Shown here piece after piece: positions 1 through 8,625 of a stretch of 64,000 nucleotides of DNA. The translations under genes and the position numbers were made by a program. How positions within the stretch are numbered: the first letter of the stretch is position 1; every line of letters begins with the position of its first letter. Under the pieces are notes generated by a model. The model did not search any database. It saw nothing but the letters and a program-made list of their open reading frames with translations, and had not been told where the DNA came from. Source of the DNA: a virus; IMG/VR virus record IMGVR_UViG_3300046798_000096, positions 1 through 64,000 of that record, one strand, 5' to 3'.

Positions 1-369
1 CACCGTCAAGCCTGACGCTGCAGTGAACGTCGTGGTGGTGATGCCCGTGATCTGACCAGCTCCGCCGAACTCGGCCTTGAGCCGGAAATCAGCGTAGAAG
101 AACGATGGCAAGACGTGCTTCATCGCGGGATACGTGAAGTCCATCGTGTAGTGGCCTGCTGCAGTCAGCGCGACAGGCACACCCTTCGCCGTCTGACGAT
201 CATCCCGGATGGGATTGCGCGTCATCGTCTTCAGCTCGCCGCCGAAGTCCGAGTACCCGTTGGGGTCCTGCGGATTCCAGGTCGGGGTGACTGGTAGATT
301 CTTCAGCGTCTGCTCCCTGGCGACGCGAAGGCCTGTCTGATTGCTGTTCAGCAAATTCACTGCGGCCAT
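1..369 (-). CDS. Major tail tube protein (3' end cut by window)
   Basis: The first 123 residues are visible, starting at an ATG at 369; the frame stays open to the window edge. The N-terminus (MAAVNLLNSNQTGLRVAREQ) and the following segment with PxWxPxDPNGYSDFGGE and RNPIRDDRQ resemble the tail tube proteins of siphoviruses, which form the hexameric rings of the tail shaft. It lies directly after a tail-terminator-like gene, where a tube gene is expected. The rest of the gene, the tail chaperones and most of the tape measure gene must lie to the left of base 1. Product call is from remembered family resemblance. Confidence 0.8.
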   Translation of the reverse strand, partial: MAAVNLLNSNQTGLRVAREQTLKNLPVTPTWNPQDPNGYSDFGGELKTMTRNPIRDDRQTAKGVPVALTAAGHYTMDFTYPAMKHVLPSFFYADFRLKAEFGGAGQITGITTTTFTAASGLTV

Positions 370-372
370 GGG

Positions 373-798
373 TTATTCTTCCTCGGTTCGCTCGTCATAT
401 TGCCAGATGGCAGACACGTTGGTTTGAAACCACCCGCCGCTGATGCCGATCTCGGCACGCGACACGTTGATGAAAAATACACCACCTGCGAGCTGTTTGC
501 CACGCAAAGCGCCCTCAATTCGCCCCACCAGCTGGGCTTGCAGCTCCGTTGGCATGCCGGCACCCGGGGGCGTGAAGATCTGGATGATGGCTGTGCCGCG
601 CTGGGTGTAGAGCTGCGTCGGCTGCGAGATGGTGCGCTGCTCGCCCTTCACGCTCTCGACCTTGGTGCGCGCCCACGCTGTGGGGTTGCCAGCAGGGATC
701 TGGGTGGTCTTGTTTGCCCAGAGCATCTGGAAGCCGCTCGGCGCCCATGCAGCATCGATGGCAGCACTGATGGCGCGTAGCGCCTGCAGATAGCTCAC
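373..798 (-). CDS. Tail terminator-like protein
   Basis: A 141-residue protein, 3 nt upstream of the tail tube gene and overlapping the preceding gene by 4 nt. Length, a central segment GTAIIQIFTPPGAG and an acidic C-terminus fit the small proteins (DUF4128/gpU-like) that cap the tail tube and join it to the head. Position between head-closure and tube genes is the main support; no catalytic residues are expected. It would act as a ring at the head-proximal end of the tail. Confidence 0.6.
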   Translation of the reverse strand: MSYLQALRAISAAIDAAWAPSGFQMLWANKTTQIPAGNPTAWARTKVESVKGEQRTISQPTQLYTQRGTAIIQIFTPPGAGMPTELQAQLVGRIEGALRGKQLAGGVFFINVSRAEIGISGGWFQTNVSAIWQYDERTEEE

Positions 799-1172
799 CG
801 GTTCACCCCTACGAAGTGCAGCAGCGTGGTGGTGCCAGGGCGCAACGTTTCCATTCCAGTAATGGTATAATACTGCGCTTCATCGATCACCTGGTTGAAG
901 CCTTCGAGCACCGCGGGGCCAGGCGCCAGGAAGATGCGCTTCGAGCGTTGCACCAGCTCTTCGATGTGGGTCCCCAAGCCTAGGCGCTGGAGCGAGTCTG
1001 GCTCCACGAAGCAGCCCTTGGTCACCAGCGAGCGCTTGGGTGCAGCTGCCGGCGCAGTTGCACCTTCCCATGGCAGCGCGCCCACATCGTTCAGCTCGAT
1101 GAGCGTGACCGTGCGACCATGCTTCGTGAGAAGCCGGTTCACCATCGAGAGGAACTTGTCGTGGACGCCCAT
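795..1172 (-). CDS. Head closure / neck protein
   Basis: A 125-residue basic protein between a connector gene upstream and the tail terminator downstream, with start and stop codons overlapping both neighbours. It has the small beta-rich look of head-closure (gp16/FII-like) proteins: alternating hydrophobic strands such as TVTLIEL, AQYYTITGMETL and TTTLLHFVGV. Synteny with siphovirus neck modules is the main evidence. It should sit between the connector and the tail terminator in the virion. Confidence 0.5.
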   Translation of the reverse strand: MGVHDKFLSMVNRLLTKHGRTVTLIELNDVGALPWEGATAPAAAPKRSLVTKGCFVEPDSLQRLGLGTHIEELVQRSKRIFLAPGPAVLEGFNQVIDEAQYYTITGMETLRPGTTTLLHFVGVNR

Positions 1173-1432
1173 TACTCTTCCGACTCTTCGTCTTCCGCCT
1201 TGGGGAATACGCCGATCGCCGCAAGTGCTTGCGCTTGCTCAGCGCGCTTCTGCTTCAGGTCCGTGATGGTGGTGCGCCTGCGCACGATGATGAGGTGATC
1301 ACCTCCATCGACGAAGCTCCACTTGTCATCCTCTTGCACTTCGTCAGCATCGACGAACGCTTCGAGCACCGTGCTCATGTCGACGTGGAACTCGTCTTGC
1401 TGGCTGGCCTTGTTGACGTCTGGCTTTGCCAT
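1172..1432 (-). CDS. Unknown small neck-module protein
   Basis: An 86-residue acidic protein, not recognised. It has a short beta-rich middle (DKWSFVDGGDHLIIVRRR) and an acidic tail (AEDEESEE). It ends exactly at the first base of the next gene, so it is part of the translationally coupled neck operon. A minor structural or assembly role is plausible only from position. Confidence 0.7.
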   Translation of the reverse strand: MAKPDVNKASQQDEFHVDMSTVLEAFVDADEVQEDDKWSFVDGGDHLIIVRRRTTITDLKQKRAEQAQALAAIGVFPKAEDEESEE

Positions 1433-1729
1433 TCAGATCACCTTGTTCCCGTAGCTCGGGGGAAGTGCTTGCAGCGGCTCGCACGCGAAGAACTCGTCCA
1501 CGACGAGCGCACCCTCTTGCAGTGTTCCACCAGCGCGCAGCACCGCGTCCTGGATCGACATCTCACCGTCCAGCACGGCCCGGATCAACTCGTCGTTGTC
1601 CTTCAGGGCCCTGAGCAGGACGCTGACCTTGCACGTCGCTTCGCGCAGGCTGACCTTGGGTTCGACGGGTTCGGGAGAGCTTCCTCCGCACGCCATCGAT
1701 ACGACCAACAACACTATTAGGTTCTTCAT
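1433..1729 (-). CDS. Small lipoprotein in the neck module
   Basis: A 98-residue protein with a short lipoprotein signal: MKN, a hydrophobic run (LIVLLVV), then a lipobox SMAC at residues 11-14. The mature part is acidic and mainly helical with two further cysteines (at about 33 and 83). A lipoprotein is unexpected between connector genes. Its start codon lies inside the gene ending at 1563, in the +1 frame, the arrangement seen for Rz/Rz1 spanin pairs, so an outer-membrane spanin is possible; a host-surface role such as superinfection exclusion is equally possible. Confidence 0.65.
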   Translation of the reverse strand: MKNLIVLLVVSMACGGSSPEPVEPKVSLREATCKVSVLLRALKDNDELIRAVLDGEMSIQDAVLRAGGTLQEGALVVDEFFACEPLQALPPSYGNKVI

Positions 1730-1832
1730 ACTTCTGTTTCAGCTTTCTGCCTGCTTCAACTACCTTGCCTGTAACCTCTAGGACTGTTATGACCCCTTGA
1801 GCTACAGAGCAGATAGCGTTCCACAGCTTCAT
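1563..1832 (-). CDS. Small amphipathic protein overlapping the lipoprotein gene
   Basis: An 89-residue reading frame whose ATG overlaps the stop of the upstream connector gene as ATGA, which supports translation. The first 37 residues look genuine: a moderately hydrophobic stretch (residues 5-24) then a basic helix (AGRKLKQKYEE). The remainder runs inside the lipoprotein gene in another frame and is Arg/Gln-rich, as expected of a shadow, so only the N-terminal part may be selected. A membrane-anchored inner spanin partner for the lipoprotein is one reading; confidence is low. Confidence 0.4.
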   Translation of the reverse strand: MKLWNAICSVAQGVITVLEVTGKVVEAGRKLKQKYEEPNSVVGRIDGVRRKLSRTRRTQGQPARSDVQGQRPAQGPEGQRRVDPGRAGR

Positions 1833-2350
1833 GCTCTGTATGTCCCACCAGACTGCGCAACCATATAGTCGACAAGATACTTGTCAGCTTTAGGCCAATT
1901 CTTGACTGTCTTGACACTAGAGCCAATGAAGGTCTTCTTCTCTTCAATCGGCCCAACCTTCTCGAAGATGGACTGTAGTTGAAGACCTGAAGCATCTGAC
2001 TCCGGGTTTGGTATTAGTGCCCCTGGAGTAATCAACTCGATGTATGCATACTCAGATAGTGCGTACTTCAACTTATCTGGAATACCTTCAACATACTCAC
2101 AGAAGCCTGGCACTACCAAGTACGCCCGCGGGAACTCCAGTGCCTGAGTGACCAGAAGTTTGCGCCCCTTGAACTTCTTGGTCAGATCAATGAAGTCGGT
2201 GGCCTTGATGAGCGCTCGCTCCTTGTCCATCGGGGTGTAGTTGGCCGTGATCTCCAGCCCTCGCAGACTGCAGTAGTCGTTGAACTCCGCCACCGACTCG
2301 TACGAGTTGGAGTTGTCGAGGCCAGTGCCGTCTTCAACCACAAAAGGCAT
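1829..2350 (-). CDS. Head-tail connector (DnaT-like domain adaptor)
   Basis: A 173-residue protein starting MPFVVEDGTGLDNSNSYESV, the beginning I associate with phage connector proteins annotated as putative DnaT-like domain proteins. The pattern of an N-terminal segment, 'VAEFNDYC', then 'KERALIKATDFID' and 'EFPRA' fits this adaptor family, which binds the portal ring. It is the first gene of the neck group after the plus-strand insert. Little doubt about the family, moderate about the exact virion position. Confidence 0.75.
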   Translation of the reverse strand: MPFVVEDGTGLDNSNSYESVAEFNDYCSLRGLEITANYTPMDKERALIKATDFIDLTKKFKGRKLLVTQALEFPRAYLVVPGFCEYVEGIPDKLKYALSEYAYIELITPGALIPNPESDASGLQLQSIFEKVGPIEEKKTFIGSSVKTVKNWPKADKYLVDYMVAQSGGTYRA

Positions 2351-2375
2351 GCAGATTCTCTAGCAGAAAAACCTG

Positions 2376-2404
2376 TTGACGCTAAGTGCTTTCGGCATCA
2401 TTCA
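2376..2404 (+). promoter_or_regulatory. Plus-strand promoter, TTGACGCTAA type
   Basis: TTGACG at 2376-2381, 17-nt spacer, -10-like CATTCA at 2399-2404. The -35 and the following CTAAG match the repeated promoter family found mostly on the minus strand at 17-54 kb. The ATG of the protease gene begins 6 nt after the -10, so the transcript would be nearly leaderless. Confidence 0.5.
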
Positions 2405-2410
2405 GTAGTG

Positions 2411-2971
2411 ATGAAGCTGATACTAGCACTAATGCTGATGTTCGCCTGTAGCGCGCCGGCTGACCCCGCTCCCGAGTGGGCTCCCTCGGAGCCAGTCATG
2501 GTGTCCTACGAGCTGACGCCCGAGGCTTCGCTGTTCGGCTTTTCGCAGCGTGCTGTCTACCGGTGGAACAAGGCACGCGGCTGCACCGAAGGCTCTGGCT
2601 GCGAGCTGGTGCTCGGTGAGGACGGCATCCCTGTGCAGTACGTAGACGAGATCCTGATGCCCGACCTGGATGACAAGGGCGAACCTATGCGCGCCTCCGG
2701 GTCCTCACAGCCCGTTGCCCCGGGCTACCCCGGCTGCGATTGGCTGTACGTGCATGTCTCCCTGGAGACAGACAACCCCGAGCGCACCATTGTTCACGAG
2801 CTAGCGCACGTCCTGGGCTTGGTCAGGCACACCCACACCGGAGTAACTCACGACCAGCCTGACCTTGACCACGCTGGCATGATTGCCATCCAAGCCTGGA
2901 GCATCAACGCAGATGTGCTGTCTGCTGTATGCTCGAAGACGGTCTGCTTGGAGTTTAATCCAGAGCCATGA
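2411..2971 (+). CDS. Zincin-type metalloprotease lipoprotein
   Basis: A 186-residue lipoprotein: signal with hydrophobic residues 3-11 and Cys13 in the context MFAC. A zinc-binding HELAHVLG lies at residues 129-136 with a further His at 140, one residue later than in the standard HExxHxxGxxH metzincin site. The segment CDWLYVHVSLE before the site looks like an active-site edge strand. It is on the opposite strand from the structural genes around it and is followed by an overlapping glycosyltransferase gene, so the pair looks like an inserted cargo. It would be exported and anchored to a membrane; its substrate is unknown. An ATG at 2411 is chosen over the GTG just before it. Confidence 0.75.
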   Translation: MKLILALMLMFACSAPADPAPEWAPSEPVMVSYELTPEASLFGFSQRAVYRWNKARGCTEGSGCELVLGEDGIPVQYVDEILMPDLDDKGEPMRASGSSQPVAPGYPGCDWLYVHVSLETDNPERTIVHELAHVLGLVRHTHTGVTHDQPDLDHAGMIAIQAWSINADVLSAVCSKTVCLEFNPEP

Positions 2972-3918
2972 TCGTTCTGAATATGATCGTGAAGAACGAG
3001 GCGCACTGCATCGAGCGCTGTATCAAGTCCGTGCTGCCCTACGTGGATGCTGCGGTCATCGTTGACACGGGCAGCACCGACGGTACTCAAGAGTTGCTCA
3101 GTGGCCTACTCTGGGAAAAGGAGCACGCCGTATACAACGAGGAGTGGGTGAACTTTGGTATCAATCGGACACAGGCCTTCTGGAAGGCTGTGGACATATA
3201 CCAGTGGATAGCGCCTGCTAGCTACGCCTTCATCATGGACGCCGACGAGGAGTTCCTTCCTGGGCCTGGTTTCGAGATGCCCCGAAAATTGGACTGCGCT
3301 GGCTACGCGATGTGGCAAGCCCAGGGTGGCATGCGACATCTGTACCCGAGGCTGCTTCGGCTGGATAAGCCGTGGGTGTTTCAGGGTGCAGTGCATGAAT
3401 ATGCAGAATTGCTTGACCCTGACCCGAAGCGCGGTGTGATCGACAACTGCACTGTCACTGGGCACTTCGACTCCGCACGCAACAAGGACGGCAGGTCGAA
3501 GTACCTACAGGATGCTCGTGCCATGGAGAACCTGCCGGCAACGCCGCGCAACGTGTTCTACAAAGCTAGGTGCTACGAAGGAGCGGGAGAGCACCTGATA
3601 GCGTTACAGTATTATCAGCAGCGTGCGCAGATGGACGGCTACGAAGAGGAAACATATCTAGCTCGGATCGGCATTGCTCGCATGGAACAACTCACGTTCG
3701 CACGCCCGTCCGTTGTGGCTCGTGCCTACGAAGCCGCGTACCACTTCAGGCCTTCGCGAGCCGAAGCTCCGTACTACCTAGCCACGTTCTGTAAGCAGCG
3801 TGGGCACCACGCTGCGGACTACTGGTTCATGGTAGCGGCACAGATACCAATGACAACCGATCAGCTGTTCGTCGACACTGCAGCATACAGCATCAATCAA
3901 ACAAAGACCTGTCATTAA
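2968..3918 (+). CDS. Family 2 glycosyltransferase with TPR-like C-terminus
   Basis: A 316-residue protein beginning MIVLNMIVKNEAHCIERCI, the typical GT2 start, followed by VDTGSTDGT and a DxD-type motif at Asp91-Ala-Asp93 (MDADEEF) for metal and nucleotide-sugar binding. The C-terminal half (from about residue 185) has repeated helical pairs (NVFYKARCYEGAGEHLIALQ) as in TPR domains. It starts 4 nt inside the protease gene. Such enzymes add sugars to surface or phage proteins; modification of host surface to block superinfection, or glycosylation of the virion, are possibilities. It runs 26 nt into the end of the opposing fibre gene. Confidence 0.85.
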   Translation: MIVLNMIVKNEAHCIERCIKSVLPYVDAAVIVDTGSTDGTQELLSGLLWEKEHAVYNEEWVNFGINRTQAFWKAVDIYQWIAPASYAFIMDADEEFLPGPGFEMPRKLDCAGYAMWQAQGGMRHLYPRLLRLDKPWVFQGAVHEYAELLDPDPKRGVIDNCTVTGHFDSARNKDGRSKYLQDARAMENLPATPRNVFYKARCYEGAGEHLIALQYYQQRAQMDGYEEETYLARIGIARMEQLTFARPSVVARAYEAAYHFRPSRAEAPYYLATFCKQRGHHAADYWFMVAAQIPMTTDQLFVDTAAYSINQTKTCH

Positions 3919-6900
3919 CGAAGATCCGACATCGATCCACACGCACATTCTTCGCAGCAGCGGCCCTGGTAAAGAGATTGATGCCGGGAATCACGAGACC
4001 GCTTGGACCAGTGGCAGTAGAGCTAGAGACCAGCGCATTGTTGATATAGAAGTCCCACAACGTCGTTGACTGACGTCGAATGGTCAGCTTCACCCAGGCA
4101 TTGGCTGTGGCAGTCACACCTGAGTTAGCATCCAGATTCGTAGTGGAAGCTGCTCGTACGATACAGTGCCAGGTTGTGCCCACATTGGTATCAAAGAAGA
4201 AGCACGCCGCCTCAGCACCAAACACGGAAGCAGACGTAACCACGTCAGCGCCTAAGCCACACATCACAAACTTGGATGTGACCTCTGGCAGCATGATGTA
4301 CCAGTCTATTGACAAGACGTCATCTGCAGCCAAGACACCTTCAGTACCCAGTGGAGACGAACCGTCTCTGGCTAGAAATAGAGAACAACTGTTACTTGAA
4401 GTAGATCCAGTGGCGATGTTGATTATGCCTTTATGCCCTGCCGTTCCGCCACCGATAGCTCCAATTACGCTAGTGCCGGCACTGGAGACAAAGAACCACT
4501 GACTAGTGTTTCCTGTGGCACCACTGAACACATCAACAACGTTACCAACTGTAACGTTAGTAGTTCCATATGAGGCGATGACACCCTTTGAAAAGTCTTC
4601 ATCCTCCCACATGATACCATGAGAGTTGTTGGTGGCGGGCAACGCCATCAACTGAGTAACTGTCAGCTGGTCCAATTCGCTGATGTCCCCTGCACCATCA
4701 GTAAACGTGCCTAACAGCTTACGCCCTGAAGCAGTCTGCGCGAGTTTGGTATAGGCCAGTGTATTGGTAGTAACCTGGGCGTTAACCAACTGAGCAGCAA
4801 CGATGTTGGCACCCACTCTGCCAAGAACAGTGTTGGTCCCGACAGCAACAGCAGTAGCGTTGTCTGTGGATGCCGTGGCGTTGGCCAAGACAGTGTTCGC
4901 TGCGATGGTCTGCAGGCTGGCGATCGGAACCGTATCCACAGGGAAGTCCGCAGCCTGCAGCACTGACCATTCGAGCGCCGTGTTTGCCGAGTTGTTCCTG
5001 AGATGCTGCAGAGCTACCGTTGCAGCCAGGTCCGTTGGATTGGCCGCAGCGTTCGTCGCGTTGGCCTTGACGGACTTCGCAGTCATGTCCGCGAGCAGCG
5101 CGTTGGTGATCTGATCTGCGCCGATGTTGTTCGTGACGAGTGTGCCGAAGCCCAGGTCGCCTGAGCCCGACCGACGAAGCACCTGGTCTGCAGCCGCCGT
5201 TGCGAAGAACAGGGAACCCGCAGCGCGCATGAGCATGCTCTGCGCCGCGCTAGTGATCTGCCCGATGTTGCCTGACGTCCTGGCTGGAATGGACTCAGCA
5301 GATAGAGCGACCGGCGTGTATGGACCTACGCCAGCAGTCGCGTTCGCGGCGAAGGTGTTCGCTGCCACGTTGGCGAACGTGGCTCGCAGCTCGGTCTCGC
5401 CGTTCACTGCATCGTCGGTCGGCGTGAACAGGATGTCCGTCGTGTCCAGGAAGTTCGCCGCAGCTCGCTGCGTCTGGTCGACACCATCCACGCGAATGAC
5501 GTGGCCTGGGCTGCCACCAGGAGGAACTGCGAACGAGCCATCAGCTCGCAGGAAGTTCACAGTGCCGCCAGCGCTCGCCGGCACGAGACCCTTGGCAGCG
5601 CCGAACACATCGAGCAGTGAAGTTGCCTGCGTGCCCGTCAGCTCCTCGATGTCACCTGCACCTGCAGTGATGCGACCCAAGATGCGGCTAGTGGCGGAGA
5701 CGTTCTGGATCTTGGCATACGTCCACAGGTCGTTCGCAGCCATACCAACGGTGAGACCGCCCCAGTTCAGCGTCGTAGCTGTGCGTCGAAACACGGTATC
5801 GTCTGCAGCAGACGCGATGTCCGTGGGATTCGCCGAAGCGTTGGTGGCGTTGCCTTTCACAGATAAAGCTGCAGCGTCCGCGAGCTTTGCGTTGGTCACC
5901 GCATCGGCTGCGATGGTCAGAGCCAAACCATTCTGCGTGCTCGTCACGTCGCCCGTATGGGCGCCGAGCTGGAACGTGTGAGACGTCGGATCCCAGATGA
6001 TGCTGGTGGAGTCGACGGTCAGGAATGCAACAGCCGTTGGCGTTGCAGTGCCTGCCGTAATGTTCGCAAGGAACGTGTCCGTAGCGATGGTCGCGAGCGC
6101 CGTTACGGGCACCACGTTCGCTGGGAAGTCACCCGTGGTGAACACGGACCATTCGAGGCCGGTGTTCGCAGCGTTGACCCTGATATGCTGGAATGCTGCA
6201 GAACCCGCGAGCGCTGCCGGCACTGCCGATGCGTTGGTCGCATTCGCAAGCACGCTCTTTGCTGCAAGCGCACCGAACGCCGTAGTGTTTGAATCCTGCG
6301 TCGCCGTGATGGCGCCGGTCAGTGCTCCGCGTTGAATGTCGTTGGCCCCAACGACAAGCGAACCGCCAGCTCCGACTGCAACATCAAGCGTGTGCGTACC
6401 GAAGACAAGTCCTGCGCCTGCAAGAGTACTGAGATTGACCGCAACAGGCGCAGCCGTTGAGCCAGATACGTTACCGAGGAAGGTGTCGTTCGCAATCGTC
6501 GCGAACCCAGTAAGGGGAATAGGAAACGTGGCAATCTGACGATCAGCGTTTGTGTCGTCCGTGAAGAATGGATTATTCGGTGTATCATTCTTCACCCAGA
6601 ATAGCGCTTGAGCTGCAGCCATCGAAGGTGTCGAGGCAGCAGCTTCAGTGAAACGCAGAAATCCTGTTGGTAGTATGACTACTGGAGCTTGCAGCGAGAT
6701 GCTGCCTGCAGTAGCCGTGACATTGACTCCAGTAGCACCCGTTGCATTGATGACGTCAGTTGCACTAGCGATGTCAATGACACCAGCGGAAAGCAGCGCA
6801 ATATCGTTCGTCAGCGTCGAACTTCCCATGTGAAGGAAGCCGCTGGGCGTGACGGTCATGTTGCCGCCGCACGTCATCACGATCTCGTCGAGCGCGGTAA

Positions 6901-8254
6901 CGTTGATGTCACTGTCATCGCTAGTCAGGTTCAGGCTATCAAAAGCTCGAACCGTCAGGCCACCAGCGGTGATGCGAAACAAGCTCGTGTCGAAACCAAC
7001 GAGTTGGATGTCCTCCCCAGCATTCAAATGCCAGTTCTTGTCGGCCTCGAACAGGAAGTTGTTGTTGGTGCGCGCTTGGCCTGTAGCTACACCACCAGCG
7101 AGTGTGCCCCACTGGATGAACTGTGCATCGTCAATGATGGGGTTCGAAGCGCCCGAGTGGTTGTCGATGAGGAGTGTGTCATCCCATCCTGCAGTGCCAC
7201 CCGCTCCGGAGTTGGTGATGGTGATGTCCACCTCACCATCCGTTGGGTCATCAACTACCGCGAGCGTGATGCCCGTGCCCTCTATGAGGTTCAGGCGGCG
7301 CTGCGTCGAGATGGTGGCGCCCGTGCTGTTCTTGCGAACACCGACGCCATCCCAATTAATACGGCCCGCGTTTGCTGGACGGATCGCAACGATCAGACCA
7401 GCAGAACGAGCTGCTCCGTAGGTGAACGCGCTCGGGTCCTCCGTCTGGTTCAGCGCCGTCTTGTACGCGAACCCGATGCGGCAGTTGATGCTCGCCGTCG
7501 CGCTCGCGATGGCATCCTGCCCCGTGCCGATGTAGCCGGCAGGGAACGCGGAGATGGTGGATGCCGCCTCGATGTCGAGACCAATGACCGCGAGGTAGAA
7601 GGTGTTGGTGGCCTCTGCGACCGCCCAGCTAGGCGTGACCGAGCCGATGTCCAGCGACGTGCCTGCACCGCTGTCGTTGACGGCAGAGGTGACCTCCATG
7701 TCACCGCTGGCCTTGTCGAGCAGCCAGTCGTGAACGATGGCGCCGGAAGCAGTACCAAAGGTGACGGTCTCGGTGGCTCCCTCTAAGCCAGTGATGACTC
7801 GCTTGTAGACAGCAATGATAGAAGCGCTAGTGGCTTGGCTCCCAACATGCGTCCACGCTGCGGGAGGCGTGATGGTCGTAAGACCACCGGTGGCAATGGC
7901 AACTGCTAGTACGTCCCCTGCTACCAATCCAGGTGGATAGGTATAGGTGTGGGACGTCGCAGAGACCGAGAACGCTTGCCCGCTAATCCCTTTGATCTCT
8001 GGAGCGTTGCCGCCCGCGACGCCAGACAGGTACGACAGGCCGAGGCCTGCGAACGTGGCCATGCTCCACGGAACACCGGCGCGCACGACTTCGGACAGGT
8101 TGCCGAAGAGCGTACCAGGAGGCTGCAGTGAGAAGTCATTGCCGCCGAGCCCTACGATGCGCGCAACGCGCGTACCGGCAAGGACTTCAATGCCGCCCGA
8201 GATGACGAGCTGGCCGTCAGGAACGAGCGGATGCGGTACCTCGGTGAACGGCAC
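3893..8254 (-). CDS. Giant virion fibre (possible head fibre)
   Basis: A 1453-residue protein from a GTG at 8254. The N-terminal ~300 residues hold a beta-sandwich-like module (PPGLVAGDVLAVAIATGG, then W, VYKRV). The middle is built of degenerate units of about 40 residues with the patterns IAxxTFLANxxAGTA, LKGNATNASAxPT and LEWSV, plus YAKIQNVSATSRILGRxTAGAGDIEEL, which I know from phage fibres. The C-terminal ~220 residues look like a concanavalin/LamG-type sandwich ending ARNVRVDRCRIFV-like. It probably forms a long trimer that binds the host. Unusually it lies between capsid and connector genes, so it may decorate the head. Small fragments of a second fibre module occur at 33-38 kb. Confidence 0.8.
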   Translation of the reverse strand: MPFTEVPHPLVPDGQLVISGGIEVLAGTRVARIVGLGGNDFSLQPPGTLFGNLSEVVRAGVPWSMATFAGLGLSYLSGVAGGNAPEIKGISGQAFSVSATSHTYTYPPGLVAGDVLAVAIATGGLTTITPPAAWTHVGSQATSASIIAVYKRVITGLEGATETVTFGTASGAIVHDWLLDKASGDMEVTSAVNDSGAGTSLDIGSVTPSWAVAEATNTFYLAVIGLDIEAASTISAFPAGYIGTGQDAIASATASINCRIGFAYKTALNQTEDPSAFTYGAARSAGLIVAIRPANAGRINWDGVGVRKNSTGATISTQRRLNLIEGTGITLAVVDDPTDGEVDITITNSGAGGTAGWDDTLLIDNHSGASNPIIDDAQFIQWGTLAGGVATGQARTNNNFLFEADKNWHLNAGEDIQLVGFDTSLFRITAGGLTVRAFDSLNLTSDDSDINVTALDEIVMTCGGNMTVTPSGFLHMGSSTLTNDIALLSAGVIDIASATDVINATGATGVNVTATAGSISLQAPVVILPTGFLRFTEAAASTPSMAAAQALFWVKNDTPNNPFFTDDTNADRQIATFPIPLTGFATIANDTFLGNVSGSTAAPVAVNLSTLAGAGLVFGTHTLDVAVGAGGSLVVGANDIQRGALTGAITATQDSNTTAFGALAAKSVLANATNASAVPAALAGSAAFQHIRVNAANTGLEWSVFTTGDFPANVVPVTALATIATDTFLANITAGTATPTAVAFLTVDSTSIIWDPTSHTFQLGAHTGDVTSTQNGLALTIAADAVTNAKLADAAALSVKGNATNASANPTDIASAADDTVFRRTATTLNWGGLTVGMAANDLWTYAKIQNVSATSRILGRITAGAGDIEELTGTQATSLLDVFGAAKGLVPASAGGTVNFLRADGSFAVPPGGSPGHVIRVDGVDQTQRAAANFLDTTDILFTPTDDAVNGETELRATFANVAANTFAANATAGVGPYTPVALSAESIPARTSGNIGQITSAAQSMLMRAAGSLFFATAAADQVLRRSGSGDLGFGTLVTNNIGADQITNALLADMTAKSVKANATNAAANPTDLAATVALQHLRNNSANTALEWSVLQAADFPVDTVPIASLQTIAANTVLANATASTDNATAVAVGTNTVLGRVGANIVAAQLVNAQVTTNTLAYTKLAQTASGRKLLGTFTDGAGDISELDQLTVTQLMALPATNNSHGIMWEDEDFSKGVIASYGTTNVTVGNVVDVFSGATGNTSQWFFVSSAGTSVIGAIGGGTAGHKGIINIATGSTSSNSCSLFLARDGSSPLGTEGVLAADDVLSIDWYIMLPEVTSKFVMCGLGADVVTSASVFGAEAACFFFDTNVGTTWHCIVRAASTTNLDANSGVTATANAWVKLTIRRQSTTLWDFYINNALVSSSTATGPSGLVIPGINLFTRAAAAKNVRVDRCRIFVNDRSLFD

Positions 8255-8271
8255 CGCTCACCTTACTACGG

Positions 8272-8622
8272 TTACGGGTTCCGCGGTATCAGGTACTGCG
8301 GGTCTTTCAGGCCGGGCGAGGACCACCAGTAACAGTTCGCCGACATGCCGGTACCCGTGCGCGACTTGAACGCCTTCACCGGCAGCGGCACTGGGCGCGT
8401 CTCGCCGACGTTCAGCTCCACCACGAAGTCCGTGTCGTCTTCGAGGGTCACCGTCACAGCCCCCGCAGTACCAGCGCAGTGCAGCTCGACGAGCTGGGCA
8501 CCGAAGGGTGGGAACTTCGAGATGGTCTGCAGCGACGTGGTCGTCGCGATGGCAGCATCAGCGAAGCTCTTGCCCTGATCTGCCGGCCTGTCTTGGTAGT
8601 AGCGGGGTGCGGCTTGAGGCAT
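8272..8622 (-). CDS. Small virion protein upstream of the fibre
   Basis: A 116-residue protein, not recognised by function. It has beta-strand alternation (AGAVTVTLEDDTDFVVELNVGE) and ends PQYLIPRNP. Its place between a coiled-coil protein and the giant fibre, in the head module, suggests a virion surface or fibre-base component. Confidence 0.65.
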   Translation of the reverse strand: MPQAAPRYYQDRPADQGKSFADAAIATTTSLQTISKFPPFGAQLVELHCAGTAGAVTVTLEDDTDFVVELNVGETRPVPLPVKAFKSRTGTGMSANCYWWSSPGLKDPQYLIPRNP

Positions 8623-8625
8623 GGC

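Noticed and set aside
2350-2410. Integrase or attachment site near the inserted protease gene
   Set aside because: No flanking direct repeats and no integrase or recombinase gene seen anywhere in the window.
4080-7786. Several plus-strand open frames under the giant fibre gene
   Set aside because: They are antisense shadows of a long low-complexity gene with coherent fibre motifs on the minus strand.
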